Shown here: positions 1 to 11,990 of the stretch, piece by piece | Position numbering within the stretch: the first letter of the stretch is position 1 | Layout: each line of letters begins with the position of its first letter | Origin: Rhizomys pruinosus | Taxonomy: Eukaryota; Chordata; Mammalia; Rodentia; Spalacidae | Direction of reading: 5' to 3' | NCBI GenBank assembly: GCA_009823505.1 | Contig: VZQC01006244.1 | Location: 3,690,804-3,754,803 of the forward strand | Length of the DNA: 64,000 nucleotides | Notes under the pieces: generated by a model | Databases searched by the model: none | What the model was told of the DNA's origin: nothing | What the model saw: only the letters and a program-made list of their open reading frames with translations | Made by a program: the position numbers and the translations under genes

Positions 1-237
1 GCCTGCAAATTGGTTTTACATGAAGGATGCTTGTACTCATGGATTATCACTTATAGCTAAAAAATGGAAAAAAAAAACTGAGAGAAATATGCAGGACAGT
101 TATGGCAGAATGCATGATCTCGGTTGGGGTGGGGGTGGGGGGGAAGGGAAAGGGAAATATGCCTGAACTGAATTGGAAAGTGATGGATGAAATGCACAAA
201 GCATCAATAAAAAAATGTTAAATAATAAAAAAAAAAG
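1..237 (+). mobile_element. 3' end of chimeric LINE-1-tailed retroposon (copy A), cut by window edge
   Basis: Sense-strand 3' part of the composite retroposon described at 53408-54419. It reads from the body/tail boundary through a tail with a G-rich tract (about 121-150) to a poly(A)-like end near 237. The stretch around 'ggcagaatgcatga' followed by G-runs resembles the LINE-1 3' UTR at 6680-6715. The reverse complement is found at 14140-14400 and 53408-53660. The 5' part lies outside the window. Confidence 0.75.
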
Positions 238-1275
238 AATTCCATTGGAGTATGTGTGTGGGGTGCTAAGGCTGCTTTATGCTGTTCCTGAATGCTGTTG
301 CATTTCTTTGATTATTTTTTACCCTTATGGCCTTGGATTGGGGTCCATGCACTTTAAGAAGTAAATATTTTCCCACCCTTTCCAGACTGACTTCAGTGAA
401 GAAAGCCCTTCTCCCATCAGCCCATTGAGAAATTGTGGATGAGCTAGTTGATGGGGTCCATGAGAAGGTTTGCTTTGGAGCCTTTGTGCTGGCTGGCCTA
501 CTGCCCAGGATGTGGGACCACAAGGCCAACCCTGATGCCTGAGTCTGTCTGTCATAGTTGTCCAGGAAGCTGTGACTCTGGCACAGATTTCAATTTTGGT
601 GCTGAAAGAACTAAATTGCAAGCTGAAATCTCTGGGACAAAGCTGAAGCTGGGGAAGGCCTGGAGCCTGGGACCATGGAAGCTAGACTCATTATTATTTT
701 TCAGAAACAAGTGAATCTTTTCTCCCAAGTTTGGTTAATAGTATTTCATTTAGTTACTGACCCAATTTCTTTTTGTCAAAAAATAATTGTGATATTAATG
801 GGGATATTCTGTATATGTACATCAAACATCTAAACTTTCATATAACCAGTTTAAACTATCTTCATTCCTATTTCATACTTACATTATCTAATCATTTATA
901 TTAGCTATTCATATTTACATACATTTTAGAGAACATAAAATTGAACATGTTAAAATGTACTTCTCAGAGGTATTTAGTTCATTTTCAATGTTTGTGTTTG
1001 CTATCTTAACTTAGTTGCACAGGTTTTTTTTATTGTAATGTAAAATCTTATGTTTATTTTTTTGGTCTTTTTGAGTATTTATTAAGCCCTTTCTCCTAAG
1101 TATACACTAATCTCAAGTCCCAGCAACCAAGAATAGGCTTTGTATCTTTATTATCTATATTTTAAATAGATAAAATGAAATTACATAGAACTCAGTACAT
1201 TTTTCTTCTTTCCCTAATGTATTGAAATATGGCTACATTGTAGGATATATATTTGAATAGTATGCCATTGTGTAT
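238..1275. other. Single-copy-like AT-rich DNA
   Basis: No repeat family or gene recognised. The short open frames at 266-714 overlap on both strands, have no recognisable domain and are treated as chance. Confidence 0.5.
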
Positions 1276-1362
1276 AAACATTTAATATATATATATTCTA
1301 ATATAATAATATGATAGTATATATATATATATATATACATATATCCATATATATCCTACTTT
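1276..1362. repeat. AT-rich simple repeat, (TA)n
   Basis: Imperfect TA runs with a pure block near 1318-1337. Confidence 0.85.
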
Positions 1363-3142
1363 GCTTATCTAATCTCAACTTTAATTACTTGTTTATTATA
1401 TGTAGTGCTGCTAATGAACAATGGTACAACAACTTTTAGTTTAAGCATCTATTTTGAAATATTTGGAGTCTATAGCTTAGAGTGGAGTTTCTAGGTCATG
1501 TGATAAATCCCATTTAACACTTTGATGATCTTTTAGACTATTTTACAGAGTGGTTACATTTCCGTTAATAATATACAAGGGTTCTACTTTCTCTGCAATT
1601 TGGCAAATACTTGTAGCATTCAATTTTGTATATTATAAACCATTGTAGTCTTTCACTTCCTCTGCTAAATATTCCTAAATATTTTAGAATATTATTGAAA
1701 GTTGAAAACTCCTTTAATTTTATTTTAGCAAACAAAAGAAACATTATTCCCTTGGAAGTTTGTAGTGTCATGAAGACTATGATAAAGGCATTCCGAGTGC
1801 TGTGGAGGTCCCAGGAAATAGTAAAACTAAGTCACACAGTGGTATCAATGAAGGACCCTCCTGAAGAGCATGTGTTAAAGTGACTGAGCCTGGAAGCTGG
1901 GAACAGGTTTTGAGGATTCCTGGCCAGGGACAGAGCATGGGACAAATACATAAAACTGTATGTCAGCTCATTGCAGTGCATAGCATGATTTGGCTGAAAA
2001 GATGAAGCTGTGTACAGGGTTCCAGCATCCAGAGCACTTGTCTGTCAGATGGGTAGCTGCTCTTGAGGATGTCAGATTTTGTTCCAGAAGCCCTAAGTAG
2101 CTATGGAATGATTTCAGAGGGCCAATGACTTTACTAGATTTGTTCTGTCAAAATATTTATTTGGTCCTCTTGGGAATACAGAAGAGGTATGTCCAAATAG
2201 GGGCAGCCACAAAGGTCATGAAGTTATTAGCCATAAAATAAGAAATTCTTGGAAAAGAGATGGCAAAAGGATAGAGAGGAGACTTGAGTTTTGTGAGTTC
2301 AATTTGAAAATTGAATCTACCTGATTCAAAGATGGTTTTGATGTCTGTCAAAAATGGAAGAGAAGTAGAAAGTGCCCACACATGCAGCATTGGTGTGATC
2401 AGTGTAGCAGAGACATAAGAAGCCTGTGTCTGACAAGAACAAATGACATTCAGTTGAGGTCTGACTCTCAATTTCCAGGAGCTATTTCAGTGAACTTGTC
2501 TGTTTTTGTTTTATTTTTAAGTAAATATTTGCTAGTGTATCTGAAACACAAGAGAAATGTTCACATCATTGATATACATGGAGGAATCAGTTACTATGAA
2601 ACTTCTGATTTCCCAAATGCCTAGGCATTCTTCTGTTAATTATGAATTCCAACTTCTATCATGTAGCCCTCCTCCCACTTTTCTGCATGCAGGGAAAGCC
2701 AGACAGCACTTGAACGCTCTACTGCTCTGCAATTTGTCTGCCAGATATTGTAGTCCATGTTTCCAAATTCTTTCTTCTGGGAAGCCCTTGGGTAGGAACA
2801 TAATTCAACTAAGTTTTTAGCCACTTTATGATGAGGATTACCTTTCCTCTATTTTAAAGAAAGACACTCCTGATTTCTATCTGGGCTTCATGAAAACGGC
2901 CTTTACTGTGCTTATTTCCACAACATCCCCGTCCTGACCACTCCAGTGAGTTCTTTCAGACTTTCACTGTAACTCTTCTCTTCTGTGTTCTTACGCTGAC
3001 TGCTCTCTTGAAAGAAATAAAGGATTTTTCCAGCATTCGCTTCCAAATTTCTCTCTCCTCCCCACATTCTTCAATTCTAAAGCCACTTTCACAACTTGTG
3101 GTATTCATGAGAAGACCAGCCCACTCCCACTACTAACCTCTC
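1363..3142. other. Single-copy-like DNA
   Basis: Mixed-composition sequence with no recognised repeat or exon. Open frames here (for example 2157-2471 minus, 104 codons) show no known motif and are overlapped by frames on the other strand. Confidence 0.5.
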
Positions 3143-3450
3143 TGAATTCATTTTCTGTTGCTATAAAAGAATGCCATAGACTATGTAATTTACAAAGAAT
3201 AAACATTTGGAGTCTCACAGTTCAGGAGGTTGGGAAATCCATGATCAAAGAACCAATATCTCTCAAGGATATGGAAGCCTTTCTACAACCTCATTAATAC
3301 ATTTCTTAAAGGCTCTGACTTAATGAGCTAGTTAGCACTTTAAGGTCCAATTTCCCAGCACTATATCTTTAGGGATTAAATTTTAACTTATAAATTCTGG
3401 AGGGAACATAATAAGCATTTAAAACATAGCAATTGCATGTAACAGGAGTC
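3143..3450 (-). mobile_element. MaLR-type LTR fragment, antisense
   Basis: The order of motifs (ctgttgctataaaagaatg, then a 'taatttacaaag' block, then 'ctcacagttcaggaggt') matches the reverse complement of the 3' half of mammalian MaLR LTRs (MST/THE1/MLT class). It is diverged and truncated. Assignment is from memory of the family. Confidence 0.6.
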
Positions 3451-3574
3451 CATTTGGGTTGGCTTCTAGATAAGCGTGAACTATAATGCCGGAAAGCAGT
3501 TTGTGAGTCAAGCAGGGGACAGAATTAAAGAAAAAGAGCTTCCAACGCCAATAAAAACCAGCAGTTTATATTGT

Positions 3575-3662
3575 TCGTTTGTTTTCAAAACAGGGTTTCA
3601 TTGTGTAGACCAGACTGACCTTACCTCATGATCCTGGTACCCCCCATTGCAGGCACATGTCT
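3575..3662 (-). mobile_element. B1 SINE fragment, antisense, diverged
   Basis: The block 'cagggtttcattgtgtagac' followed by 'cagactgacctt' is a degraded antisense B1 core. Only about 85 bases remain. Confidence 0.45.
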
Positions 3663-5146
3663 CCGTGACTGCCTTGGCACTGGCTGTGTGAGCATCTTCA
3701 AATGCCCAAATTCATCAAACTGTATGCTCGGTTTGGACGAATTATATTTAATCTATATTGCAGCTAAATTAAAGAATCATTATCAAAACTCAAATAAATA
3801 TGATATTCTTAAAAATTTTTATAAGGATAAAATGTAGTTATAAGTAAAAATGAATAAAGTCATCTATTAACATTTTCAATTACGTTATCACTCTGCTCTG
3901 CATAACTTGCCTTTAGTTAGTTGGTTTTTATTTCATTTTTATTGAAATTTAATCATTTTATAAAGTATATTTACCAATAAAGCCTCGCTTCCTTGGGTGA
4001 TATAAAGCCCTCATGAAATAACATTGATTTTCACTTAACTTTTTCAGATGGTATTTCTGGGGACTGTCATTTTCATTTATTCTATACTGGACAGGACAAT
4101 TCTCAACGGCAGACTAGTGTTTCCTATCACTTCAAAGCTGCAGCATGGCTGGCCAGCACTTTCCATCTCTTGCCTGTCACCCACAAGGTGTTACTACAGC
4201 ATCATGAAAAGGACAGTCCCACTTTGGGTTTTTAAATTTAGCTGTAGGCCTCTCCATGGTGGCTCAGATGCATTCTTTGAAATGTGACAGAGCCATGGGA
4301 TCGCACTGTAGCCACTTTACCTCAGTGATGCATTAAAAGGTGTAATCTCACTGAAATGTAAATCACTGTTCTTGAAAACAAATTACAAATGGAGATAACA
4401 GGGCTGCAGAGCGTCTCTGAACATCAGAGGGCCCATCCCAGACCTATTTCGTTCAGGTCCAAATTGCACAGGCACTGTTATCAAGGGTAATAGGGGGCTG
4501 CTGAGGCACACTGATTACAAGGTGATGGTAAACAATGCTTTTAAACACAGCATCTGAACAGAACACACACAACATTAATCAGCCGAATTCAAAAAGACTC
4601 AGAGGACAGAAGAATAGTTTCCCTGTGTGCTGTAGCCTAACTCACACAAGATCCCTTGTTAAAAGGTTGATTTTTGTCCCTTAATGGTCATCAGGAACTG
4701 ATGTCAAATCTTAATTGTTAATGCACTTAGGAAAAATCATTTTTCTTTTGGTACATGATGAGAACTTACTCTTGGTATTTTTATTCTTCTTCATGTAAGT
4801 GAAGTCCAGGGTTGTACAGGCTTGATAGGGAGACTGGAATCAATTAATTCCCTTTGATAGAGAGGCAGTATGGATTTGGTTGCAGGATGAGAGGTCCATG
4901 TCTTGGCTGGAAAGATGTCTGGGTAAGTTTCTAAGTCTCTGGCTGTTGTGCTCACAGCACTAGCTGATTACATCTAGAGTGTGAGCATCTAAGTCAGAAC
5001 CCCAAACTTGATCACAATGCACACAAATGTGCAGGTGAGTATTTGGGTTGGAGGCAATCTTAGTAGGATAACTGATGTGATAATTATACTCCCAAGGAAA
5101 AAAAATATAGTCTATATCTCATATATTCAAGGAGACCCTGAGATGG
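3663..5146. other. Single-copy DNA with a possible conserved non-coding block
   Basis: Includes 4040-4760, which has balanced composition, no SINE or LINE similarity, and homeodomain-like TAAT cores (for example 'acattaatcagcc' near 4573). No exon is apparent. See findings. Confidence 0.45.
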
Positions 5147-5157
5147 AAACAATTATT

Positions 5158-5364
5158 ATTTTTTTTGTATGCATATGAGTGTACTGTCTGCATGTAGGTT
5201 GGTGCACTCCTCAATGCCACAGAGGTCAGAATTGGGCATCGGATTCCTCTGGAACTGGAGTTAAAGACGGTTCTTAGCCACCATGTGGGTGCTGGGAATC
5301 AAACCTGGGTCCTCTGTAAGAGCAGTCGATGCTCTTAACTGCTGAGCCATCTCTCCAGCCCCCA
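5158..5364 (-). mobile_element. B2 SINE, antisense, single 17-bp unit type
   Basis: Ends with the reverse complement of the B2 head ('ctctccagcccc') and contains the antisense B-box region. Flanked by an 11-bp TSD, 'aaacaattatt', at 5147-5157 and 5365-5375. Carries one copy of the internal 17-bp motif that is duplicated in the younger B2 copies. Confidence 0.9.
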
Positions 5365-5444
5365 AAACAATTATTTTAAACTCACTTGTTAGAGCAGTAA
5401 CCCCCAAAAACTCGCAGAGCAAATCTCCCTATACCTAACTTCTT

Positions 5445-5601
5445 TATTTTTGGTCTTTTTGAGACAGAGTCTCCCTTTGGTCCCAGCTGGCCTGGAGCTC
5501 ACTATGTAGACCAGGTTGGCCTTGAACTCACAATGATCTGCCTGCCTCTGCCTCCCAAGTGCTGGAATTAAAGGTGTGCACTACCATGCCCAGCCTTACA
5601 T
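5445..5601 (-). mobile_element. B1 SINE, antisense
   Basis: Poly(T), then 'ggtctttttgagacag', then the conserved 'ggccttgaactcaca' and 'tgcctctgcctcccaagtgc' blocks. A 10-bp TSD 'ctaacttctt' lies at 5435-5444 and 5602-5611. Confidence 0.92.
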
Positions 5602-5829
5602 CTAACTTCTTGACATCTCAAGTTCTGAAGACATTAAAAGCTTGACTCTTTCGTTTGTTTATTTGTTGTTGATGAAGGTGAACAAAAATTCCTTTTTACA
5701 TTGTGTTCTAAACCCTGATTCCTTCCTCAGCATCCCAAATCCACAGCAACACTGTCCATTGCTCTCCTGATTTTCAACATCATTTTTTGCCTTTCAAAAG
5801 CTCATTCCAACTTCTACTAGTTTTAAGGC

Positions 5830-6247
5830 AAATCCCCCTTTCCCAGCATTCTTTTTATTGAATTTTTGCAAATTCATATTTAGGTCCCCTCCTCTATCTG
5901 AATCCCCACTGCAGGCCTCCCACTGAATTTCATGCATTCTGTCATATATGTTAAAGCCTACTGGCTTAGTGTGTGTCTCCAAATGTCCCTCTATGTGAGT
6001 TTATCCACTGGAATCTGGTCAATCTATCTCGTGTCCCTCCCTGGTGGAAAACCAACTCTCCCTCTCCCAGCAGTCATCAGCTGCTAATAGTTCTTCAGCT
6101 AAGGTTGGTCCTTCTTATTCATTTACCTGCTTCAATGCTAAATTTTTGTCTGGTTGGAGTTTTCTTGTGAGAGTTGAGAGATGCATTAATATTCTTTCTG
6201 CACCCTGTTCCTCAATGTTTCCTGAGCCTTAGGCATAGATATTGCAT
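5830..6247 (-). mobile_element. Lx-like LINE-1 3' UTR, antisense, left part
   Basis: Contains 'ctctccctctcccagcag' and the surrounding order of blocks typical of the rodent Lx LINE-1 3' UTR in antisense. It is interrupted by the LINE-1 at 6264-6770 and resumes at 6787-6815. Confidence 0.7.
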
Positions 6248-6786
6248 TAAAGATGTCACTTAGCCAACCCAAATGCCCCTCAACTGATAAGTGGATAGAG
6301 AAAATGTGGTACATCTACACAATGGAGTTCTATGCAGCAGTAAAGAAAGATGACATCACGAGCTTTACAGGAAAATGGCTGGAGCTAGAGGACATCATGC
6401 TGAGTGAAGTAACACAGTCCCAGAAAAACAAACGACGAATGGTATCCCTCATCTGTGGATGCTAGTGCCAATTACCTAGTTGTAAGTATTTCTTGTGTAG
6501 GGCCCCCTGAGCTTTTGTCCAAAGCAGTTGGGAGTGATGCATATTGGAAACAACAACAACAACAGAAAGGACTGCATCAAAGAACTGACTGAAACAGTGA
6601 ACTTCTGCTCAAAACAGTCAACTTCCTCATGGAGAATATTGAGAAAGACTGAGAAAGAGATGAAAAGCATGTTTGGCAGAATGCATGAGCTCTGGCTGGG
6701 TGGGGGAATGGGTGGGAACACGGGTCTAGATTTGTTAAAAAAATAAAAATAAATTTATGTGGAAAAAAAATAAAGATGTCACTTAG
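6248..6786 (+). mobile_element. 5'-truncated LINE-1 insertion with perfect TSD
   Basis: Insert 6264-6770 (507 bp) is flanked by a perfect 16-bp TSD, 'taaagatgtcacttag', at 6248-6263 and 6771-6786. The first 200 bases encode the ORF2 C-terminus, followed by a 3' UTR with a G-rich tract near 6697-6722 and an A-rich tail. It inserted into the older Lx-like sequence, so it is the younger element. Confidence 0.95.
6264..6465 (+). pseudogene. LINE-1 ORF2 C-terminal fragment
   Basis: Reads through about 66 codons of the extreme C-terminus of ORF2p. The conserved [18 protein letters not shown] and [18 protein letters not shown] segments are visible before the stop at 6463-6465. No catalytic domain remains. 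Confidence 0.93.
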
Positions 6787-6820
6787 AACCTTACATCCTT
6801 CTCTGCATTTGACCCGTTGT
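6787..6820 (-). mobile_element. Lx-like LINE-1 3' UTR, antisense, right part
   Basis: The block 'tctctgcatttgacccgttg' continues the element interrupted at 6248. Very short, so the assignment depends on the context. Confidence 0.5.
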
Positions 6821-6909
6821 GGAAGAAACTTTCTCATTGGTCTTAATTTATCCTTTATAATAATATATTATCAAATTGTCAATCAGTCCCACTGAATAAT
6901 ATGCTCACC

Positions 6910-6998
6910 ACATCCATCCATCCATCCATCCATCCATCCATCCATCCATCCATCCATCTATCCATCCATCAACCTACTTCCCCATCCATCCATATATC
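6910..6998. repeat. (CATC)n microsatellite
   Basis: About 15 tandem 'catc' units, near-perfect to 6958 and degenerate afterwards. Confidence 0.98.
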
Positions 6999-9777
6999 CA
7001 TTACAAAATTACTTATCAAAAAGTATATGGCTTCTGCTGTGAACAAGACGGACATAAACATTTCCCCCATTCCCAAAATATTCAAGATATAGTTGGAGAG
7101 ACTAAGATAGACAAAAACAAATGAAAACAAGCAAACAATGAAAAAAAACAAGCCTCAGCCCTTTACAGTAAGCATGGTAGTAAAAGATTATGTTCAGGAC
7201 AATTGCATCCTACATTACCACCACCACAACATATCTGGTATTTTATTGCTGACAATGTCACTGTTCATTCCATTGAACAGCTATTCTCACAGTGCTGCTG
7301 AACAGGTCCCTAGTATCCTGTGAGCTCTAAGGTTAGGACAGCACATAATCAATGCATGACACTGCAGAGACTTATAGAAAACTTTTGGCAGCTATGAGGA
7401 CAATCTGTTAGCTTCTAGTTTCACCCAAAGTAGTGTGAATGACTCTCATATGACTGATTCAGGAAGGTCTCATAGGCTAATGACAGCCTTCCCATGGACC
7501 TGAGATATGCCTACATAGCCTGCACTTTCCAAAGACAGAGGCCATGGTACCCAGCTATCTAAGGAAGTCACTACAAATTTAGACAGGTGAATGAACAGGA
7601 AGGCGACAGGAGAACATGGAAACAGTAAGAATCCTAACCCTAAACCATCCCTCCTGCATCATTTTGGAAAATTACCCATTTTTTTGAATTTCAGTTTCTT
7701 AAATTGATTAGAAGATACTGAGCTACGCTGTTTTTGAGATTCTAATTCCAATGCAATATTTGCTAGGAAGTTTCCTGAGTCTTTCAGGATAGCCAGTGAT
7801 ATTTTATGTGGAGAATTAAAATATATGTTCAAGAAGAGACCACATATACAATGAAGTACTACAGATAAATACCATGTCTTAGGCTTTTTGACCTTTAGGG
7901 TCATCTTATTGAATAAAATCAGTAGTCTATGTTTTAAATGTTTAATGTGTGAGCATTTTCTTTCTTTGTGATATAACTTTGTTGGCGATGTTCTTTATGC
8001 CAGGAACGATTAGTGTTGCTTTGATTTCATATTTTGATTTCTACTGTCTGTAACCCATAGAAAAGAAATGGTATAAGAGATAAGGTATAATTAGATTTCC
8101 TCTTGATGCATTTTGTTCTTTGTTGAAAAATAAGATATGACATAGTGCATGCGTGGGGGTTGGTGATAATTAAATGGCAATTCTCTGTAACTATTTTTAA
8201 AATGGTTGAACATTAACACATCAAAAAATCATATCATAAGTAGGATCTCTGGAGCTATGGCGCACACTGCCTAGAGTGCTCTGGCTGCCTTAGCAGAAAA
8301 AATAAATCACTTGCATCTAATGTCGACTTATGTGGATGAGTGGCTTTAATTACATTTTTATAACTATTGTATTATTCTCACTAAATAAAATGTAACTAAG
8401 TTTTATGCTGTTATTTTGCTAGACATACAAATCTGGTGTCCACCTGACAGTTTGTTCAAACCTACTTGTGAAGAAGAAAGACATCAATATCTAATGATAT
8501 GAATGTGGAAGCCTCATTCACCTTGAACTACCCCAAGACAATCAGCATAGGTGGCCCATATTCCCTGTGTGCAGCTGGACATTTGATATAGAGAACTATG
8601 AATGCACCGTTAGGCAATTTCTCCTCACACTCTTTGATATTATCTTATTTAGGGACTTGCTCTACTTAAAGCCAGAGACTGGCTATTGTCAAATATTTCT
8701 ATTTAAATGTCATTTTGAGCTTTCCAATGCTATCAATTTATTTTATAAATACCATTTCCAATTTTACAAATGTAGTTTTGGACTGAGCTTTTCATCTTCC
8801 ATTATGTAGCTTCTTCCCTGAGGTCCTAAACGGATACATTAGTGAAGGGCATCTCTACAAAGCTCATTCCAACACTACAAACATAATCAAGCCTACTAAT
8901 AAAGAGGTCTCAGAATACCCACCCATCAGTTAATACAGCATCTCCATCAACAACTTTTTCCAAGCACTATTTATTTATGCATGTATTTATTTGCGATGTT
9001 TCTGTAGAAAAATAAAGAACCCTGGAGTGTCTTACCCAGTGGCTGCTTTTGTCCTTGAAGCAACAATTTTCTCTTTCTCCACAACTTAAGATCTTTTCAA
9101 AGTATCAAGTTTGGCTTATAGTGATCAAAAGTATTCTGTGATGTGCACAAATGAAAGATAGTTTCTATTTCATTAGTTAATTCAGTCACAGAGGCAGCTG
9201 ATAGCACAAATTTGTGACAAATTGGGCCATTCAAGAGGCTGTATTAATGAAGGCTATGAAAGCAAGAATCATTTGTGTAAATGGAGTTGAAAAATACACC
9301 TGTTGTTTTCAGTCAGGTAAATAATCATCTATCTAGGTCATAGAATAAGGCTTGCTTTTAGTTCATGTCCATTAGGAAACAACACTTCATTGTTACCGTG
9401 CATGCCAGAAGGGCCTTCAAGCCTCAGGGGCGACAGGAAATGAAGCAGAGGGACTCCTTTAGTGCAACCCTATCCTCAGACAGGTGCCACTTTTAGACAT
9501 TTTAATTGATCTCATTTGTTAGTTATACATGTAAATCACACTGTTATCATTCCTGAACAAGGAATGGAAACCAGAAATTGACATGGACTAAAGATAACAG
9601 ACCAGGTCCCCAAATGGACTGCCATATAGACTTACTGGCTTAGTTTCTCAACAGCATATTAGATTGAAATTAGATACCTGGTAAAATCCAAATTACATGG
9701 AGGCCTCTTGTTTCTTTATATTGCACTGACAGAAAACTGTTTTTCTAGGAAAGGAAGTCAATATATTATATGATAAC

Positions 9778-9778
<1 letters not shown>
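6999..9778. other. Single-copy-like AT-rich DNA
   Basis: No SINE, LINE or LTR signature recognised and no coding exon. This is the longest repeat-poor stretch in the left part of the window. Confidence 0.5.
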
Positions 9779-9811
<33 letters not shown>

Positions 9812-9814
9812 TGT
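9779..9814. repeat. (TG)n microsatellite
   Basis: About 17 TG dinucleotides. Confidence 0.97.
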
Positions 9815-10220
9815 AAGAGAAGAAAATATTTGAAGCTTACTGCAAGAGGCCCTCCTGTTTTGGCATAATATACTTGACTGGTATACAGGACAAGTTGAAA
9901 TAAAGTACCAGTGTGCATCTGGTTACAGAATTTCCCAGAATCTGAATGATGGGCTGATACAGGCCAAGGTTCTCAGTGGATGGGGAATAAAAAAGCATTC
10001 AAAGGTTCTAAATTTCAAGGGTGTCCCAGCCTGGGTGGTGGTAGCTGAGGGAGGTTCCACTGTTCTGTGTCTTTAATACATGAACAGAGAACAGCTAACA
10101 CACTTAAGATCCTTGAATACTGCTGCAAAAGCTTAGAAAGTAAGAGCAATTTCAGCAGAGTGCCCACTACCAAATGATTTATGCACTGTTACTTAGCATA
10201 AAAATAATGCAATTTTGTTT
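9815..10220. other. Single-copy-like DNA
   Basis: Nothing recognised. Confidence 0.5.
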
Positions 10221-10380
10221 AACACAGTCCCAGAAAAACAAACGACGAATGGTATCCCTCATCTGTGGATGCTAGCGCCAATTACCTAAGTGAATGGCAA
10301 ACTGAGCAACATTAATGTGATCTGAAAACAACTGTGCTCTTATATTGTGAATCCCTTAAAAAATAAATAAAAATTAAAAC
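10221..10380 (+). mobile_element. Short LINE-1 3' end (ORF2 stop plus 3' UTR)
   Basis: Starts in the last 18 codons of ORF2 ([17 protein letters not shown] stop at about 10273-10275). It continues with the short 3' UTR 'gcgccaattacctaa' ... 'gaatccctt' and an A-rich tail. This 3' UTR is the same one found as the tail of the chimeric retroposon at 32304-32427. Possible diverged TSD around 10203 and 10381. Confidence 0.88.
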
Positions 10381-10511
10381 AATAACACGATTTTGTCTTT
10401 TCAAGCCCGGTAATATTTCTGTGTTTATTGGAGCCTTCTCCCATCCTGTGAACCAGATCATTTATCAGCCACAGTAGATGGATTCCCAGGAATGTACATG
10501 TGCAAGATAAC

Positions 10512-10697
10512 TTTAGTGTCAACTTGACACATCTGGGTTGAGGGAGCCTCGATTGGGGAATTGGCTCCATTGGACTGGCCTGTGGCCACATCTGTGGAGT
10601 ATTGTCTTGATTGTTGAGCAATGTGGGAGGGCCCAGCCCACTATGGGTGGTGCCACCCCTGTGCAGGTTGTTGTGTACAGTATAAGAAAGCAGGCTG
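10512..10697 (+). mobile_element. MaLR/ERVL-like LTR, 5' segment of 5' LTR
   Basis: Begins at 'tttagtgtcaacttgacac' and runs to 'tataagaaagcaggctg' (TATA-box region). The same sequence recurs at 16953-17140, so this is one of two LTRs of a single element. The LTR resumes at 13697 after a 3-kb insertion. I recognise the motif order from a common rodent LTR but not its exact Repbase name. Confidence 0.75.
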
Positions 10698-11990
10698 TTT
10701 TTATGACTATAGCCCTGTAGTATAGTTAATGCACTGGCAGAAAAACAGGCCTGCTGACCAATGGAACAAAACTGAAGATCCAAACTTGAGCACATACAAT
10801 TCCAGCCACCTTATATTTGACAAGGGGGCCAAAAAGACTCAATGGAGGAAAGACAACATCTTCTGCAAATGGAGCTGGCAAAACTGGATCACCACTTGTA
10901 GAAGAATAAAATTAAACCCCTACCTCTCACCCTGCACAAAAATCAAATCCAAATGTATCAAAGACCTCAACGAGAAACCAGAAACTCTGATGGTGTTAGA
11001 TGAAAAAGTTGGCAGCAACTTACAAGACATAGATGTAGGAAGAGACTTTCTATATCAGACAGCAGCTGCACAGGATATCAGGTCAACGATTGACAAGTGG
11101 GACCTTAGTAAACTCAAAAGTTTTTGTACAACAAAAGAAACAATAAGGGAAGTGAAGAGAAAACCCACAGAGTGGGAGGAAACCTTCACTGCTGATTCAT
11201 CTGACAGAGCATTAACTTCCAGAATATATAAACTATTCAAAAAACAAAGGAGTAAGAAAACAAATGACTCACTCAAAAAATGGATTAAAGAGCTGAGCAG
11301 AGAATTCACAAGCGAGGAAATAGAGATGGCTGAGAAACATCTTAAATAGTGTTCAACATTGCTAATAATTAAGGAAATGCAAATTAAAACCACTTTAAGA
11401 TATCATCTCACCCTGATAAGGTTGGCTAAGATGAAGAGAGCAAACGATACCAAGTGCTGGAGAGGTTGTGGGGAAAGGGGAACACTCATCCATTGCTGGT
11501 GGGAATGCAAACTTGTACAACTACTATGGAAAGCAGTGTGGAGAACCCTTGGAAGACTCAAAATAACTCTACCACCTGACCCAGCCATACCGCTTCTGCG
11601 TATATATCCATCAGACTCTTCCTACAGCAGAGATACATGTACAGCCATGTTTATTGCAGCTCTCTTCACAATAGCGAAGAGCTGGAACCAACCCAGATGC
11701 CCCTCAACTGATGAGTGGATACAGAAAATGTGGTACATCTACACAATGGAGTACTATGCAGCGGTAAAGGTAAAGAATGATGACATCATGAAATTTGCAG
11801 GTAAATGGATGGGACTAGAAGATTTTATGCTAAGTGAAGTAACACAGTCCCAGAAAAATAAAAGACGAATGGTATCCCTCATCTGTGGATGCTAGTACCA
11901 AGTACCTAGGTGTAAGACAAAATGAGCAATGTTAATATTATATTCCTCATGACCTAAAGACAACTGTACTCTTCTATTGGGAATTCCTAC
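10698..11990 (+). mobile_element. 5'-truncated LINE-1, inserted in the LTR
   Basis: Contains the C-terminal part of ORF2 (to 11895) and a 3' UTR ending near 'gggaattcctacac'. The LINE-1 3' end lacks a poly(A) of its own and runs into non-LINE sequence that ends in poly(A) at 13683-13696. It lies precisely between the two halves of one LTR, so L1 plus downstream sequence probably arrived as one insertion (see findings). Confidence 0.85.
10700..11895 (+). pseudogene. LINE-1 ORF2 C-terminal region with one in-frame stop
   Basis: One frame reads from 10729 to the natural stop at 11893-11895, interrupted only by TAG at 11347-11349. The homologous copy at 15254 has AAG at the same place (KHLKKCSTS). 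Visible family segments: IDKWDLSKLKSFCTTKETI, the Cys/His-rich block [19 protein letters not shown] typical of the ORF2p C-terminus, then [20 protein letters not shown]. The endonuclease and reverse transcriptase domains are absent. Upstream of 10729 a frame change separates the first codons. Confidence 0.92.

Noticed and set aside
266..714. Overlapping open frames of 87-98 codons on both strands
   Set aside because: Frames overlap on both strands, no domain or splice context, and the neighbourhood is repeat and single-copy DNA. Expected by chance.
5400..5450. Possible mitochondrial or rRNA insert
   Set aside because: No similarity to rRNA or mitochondrial gene order was visible anywhere in the window.
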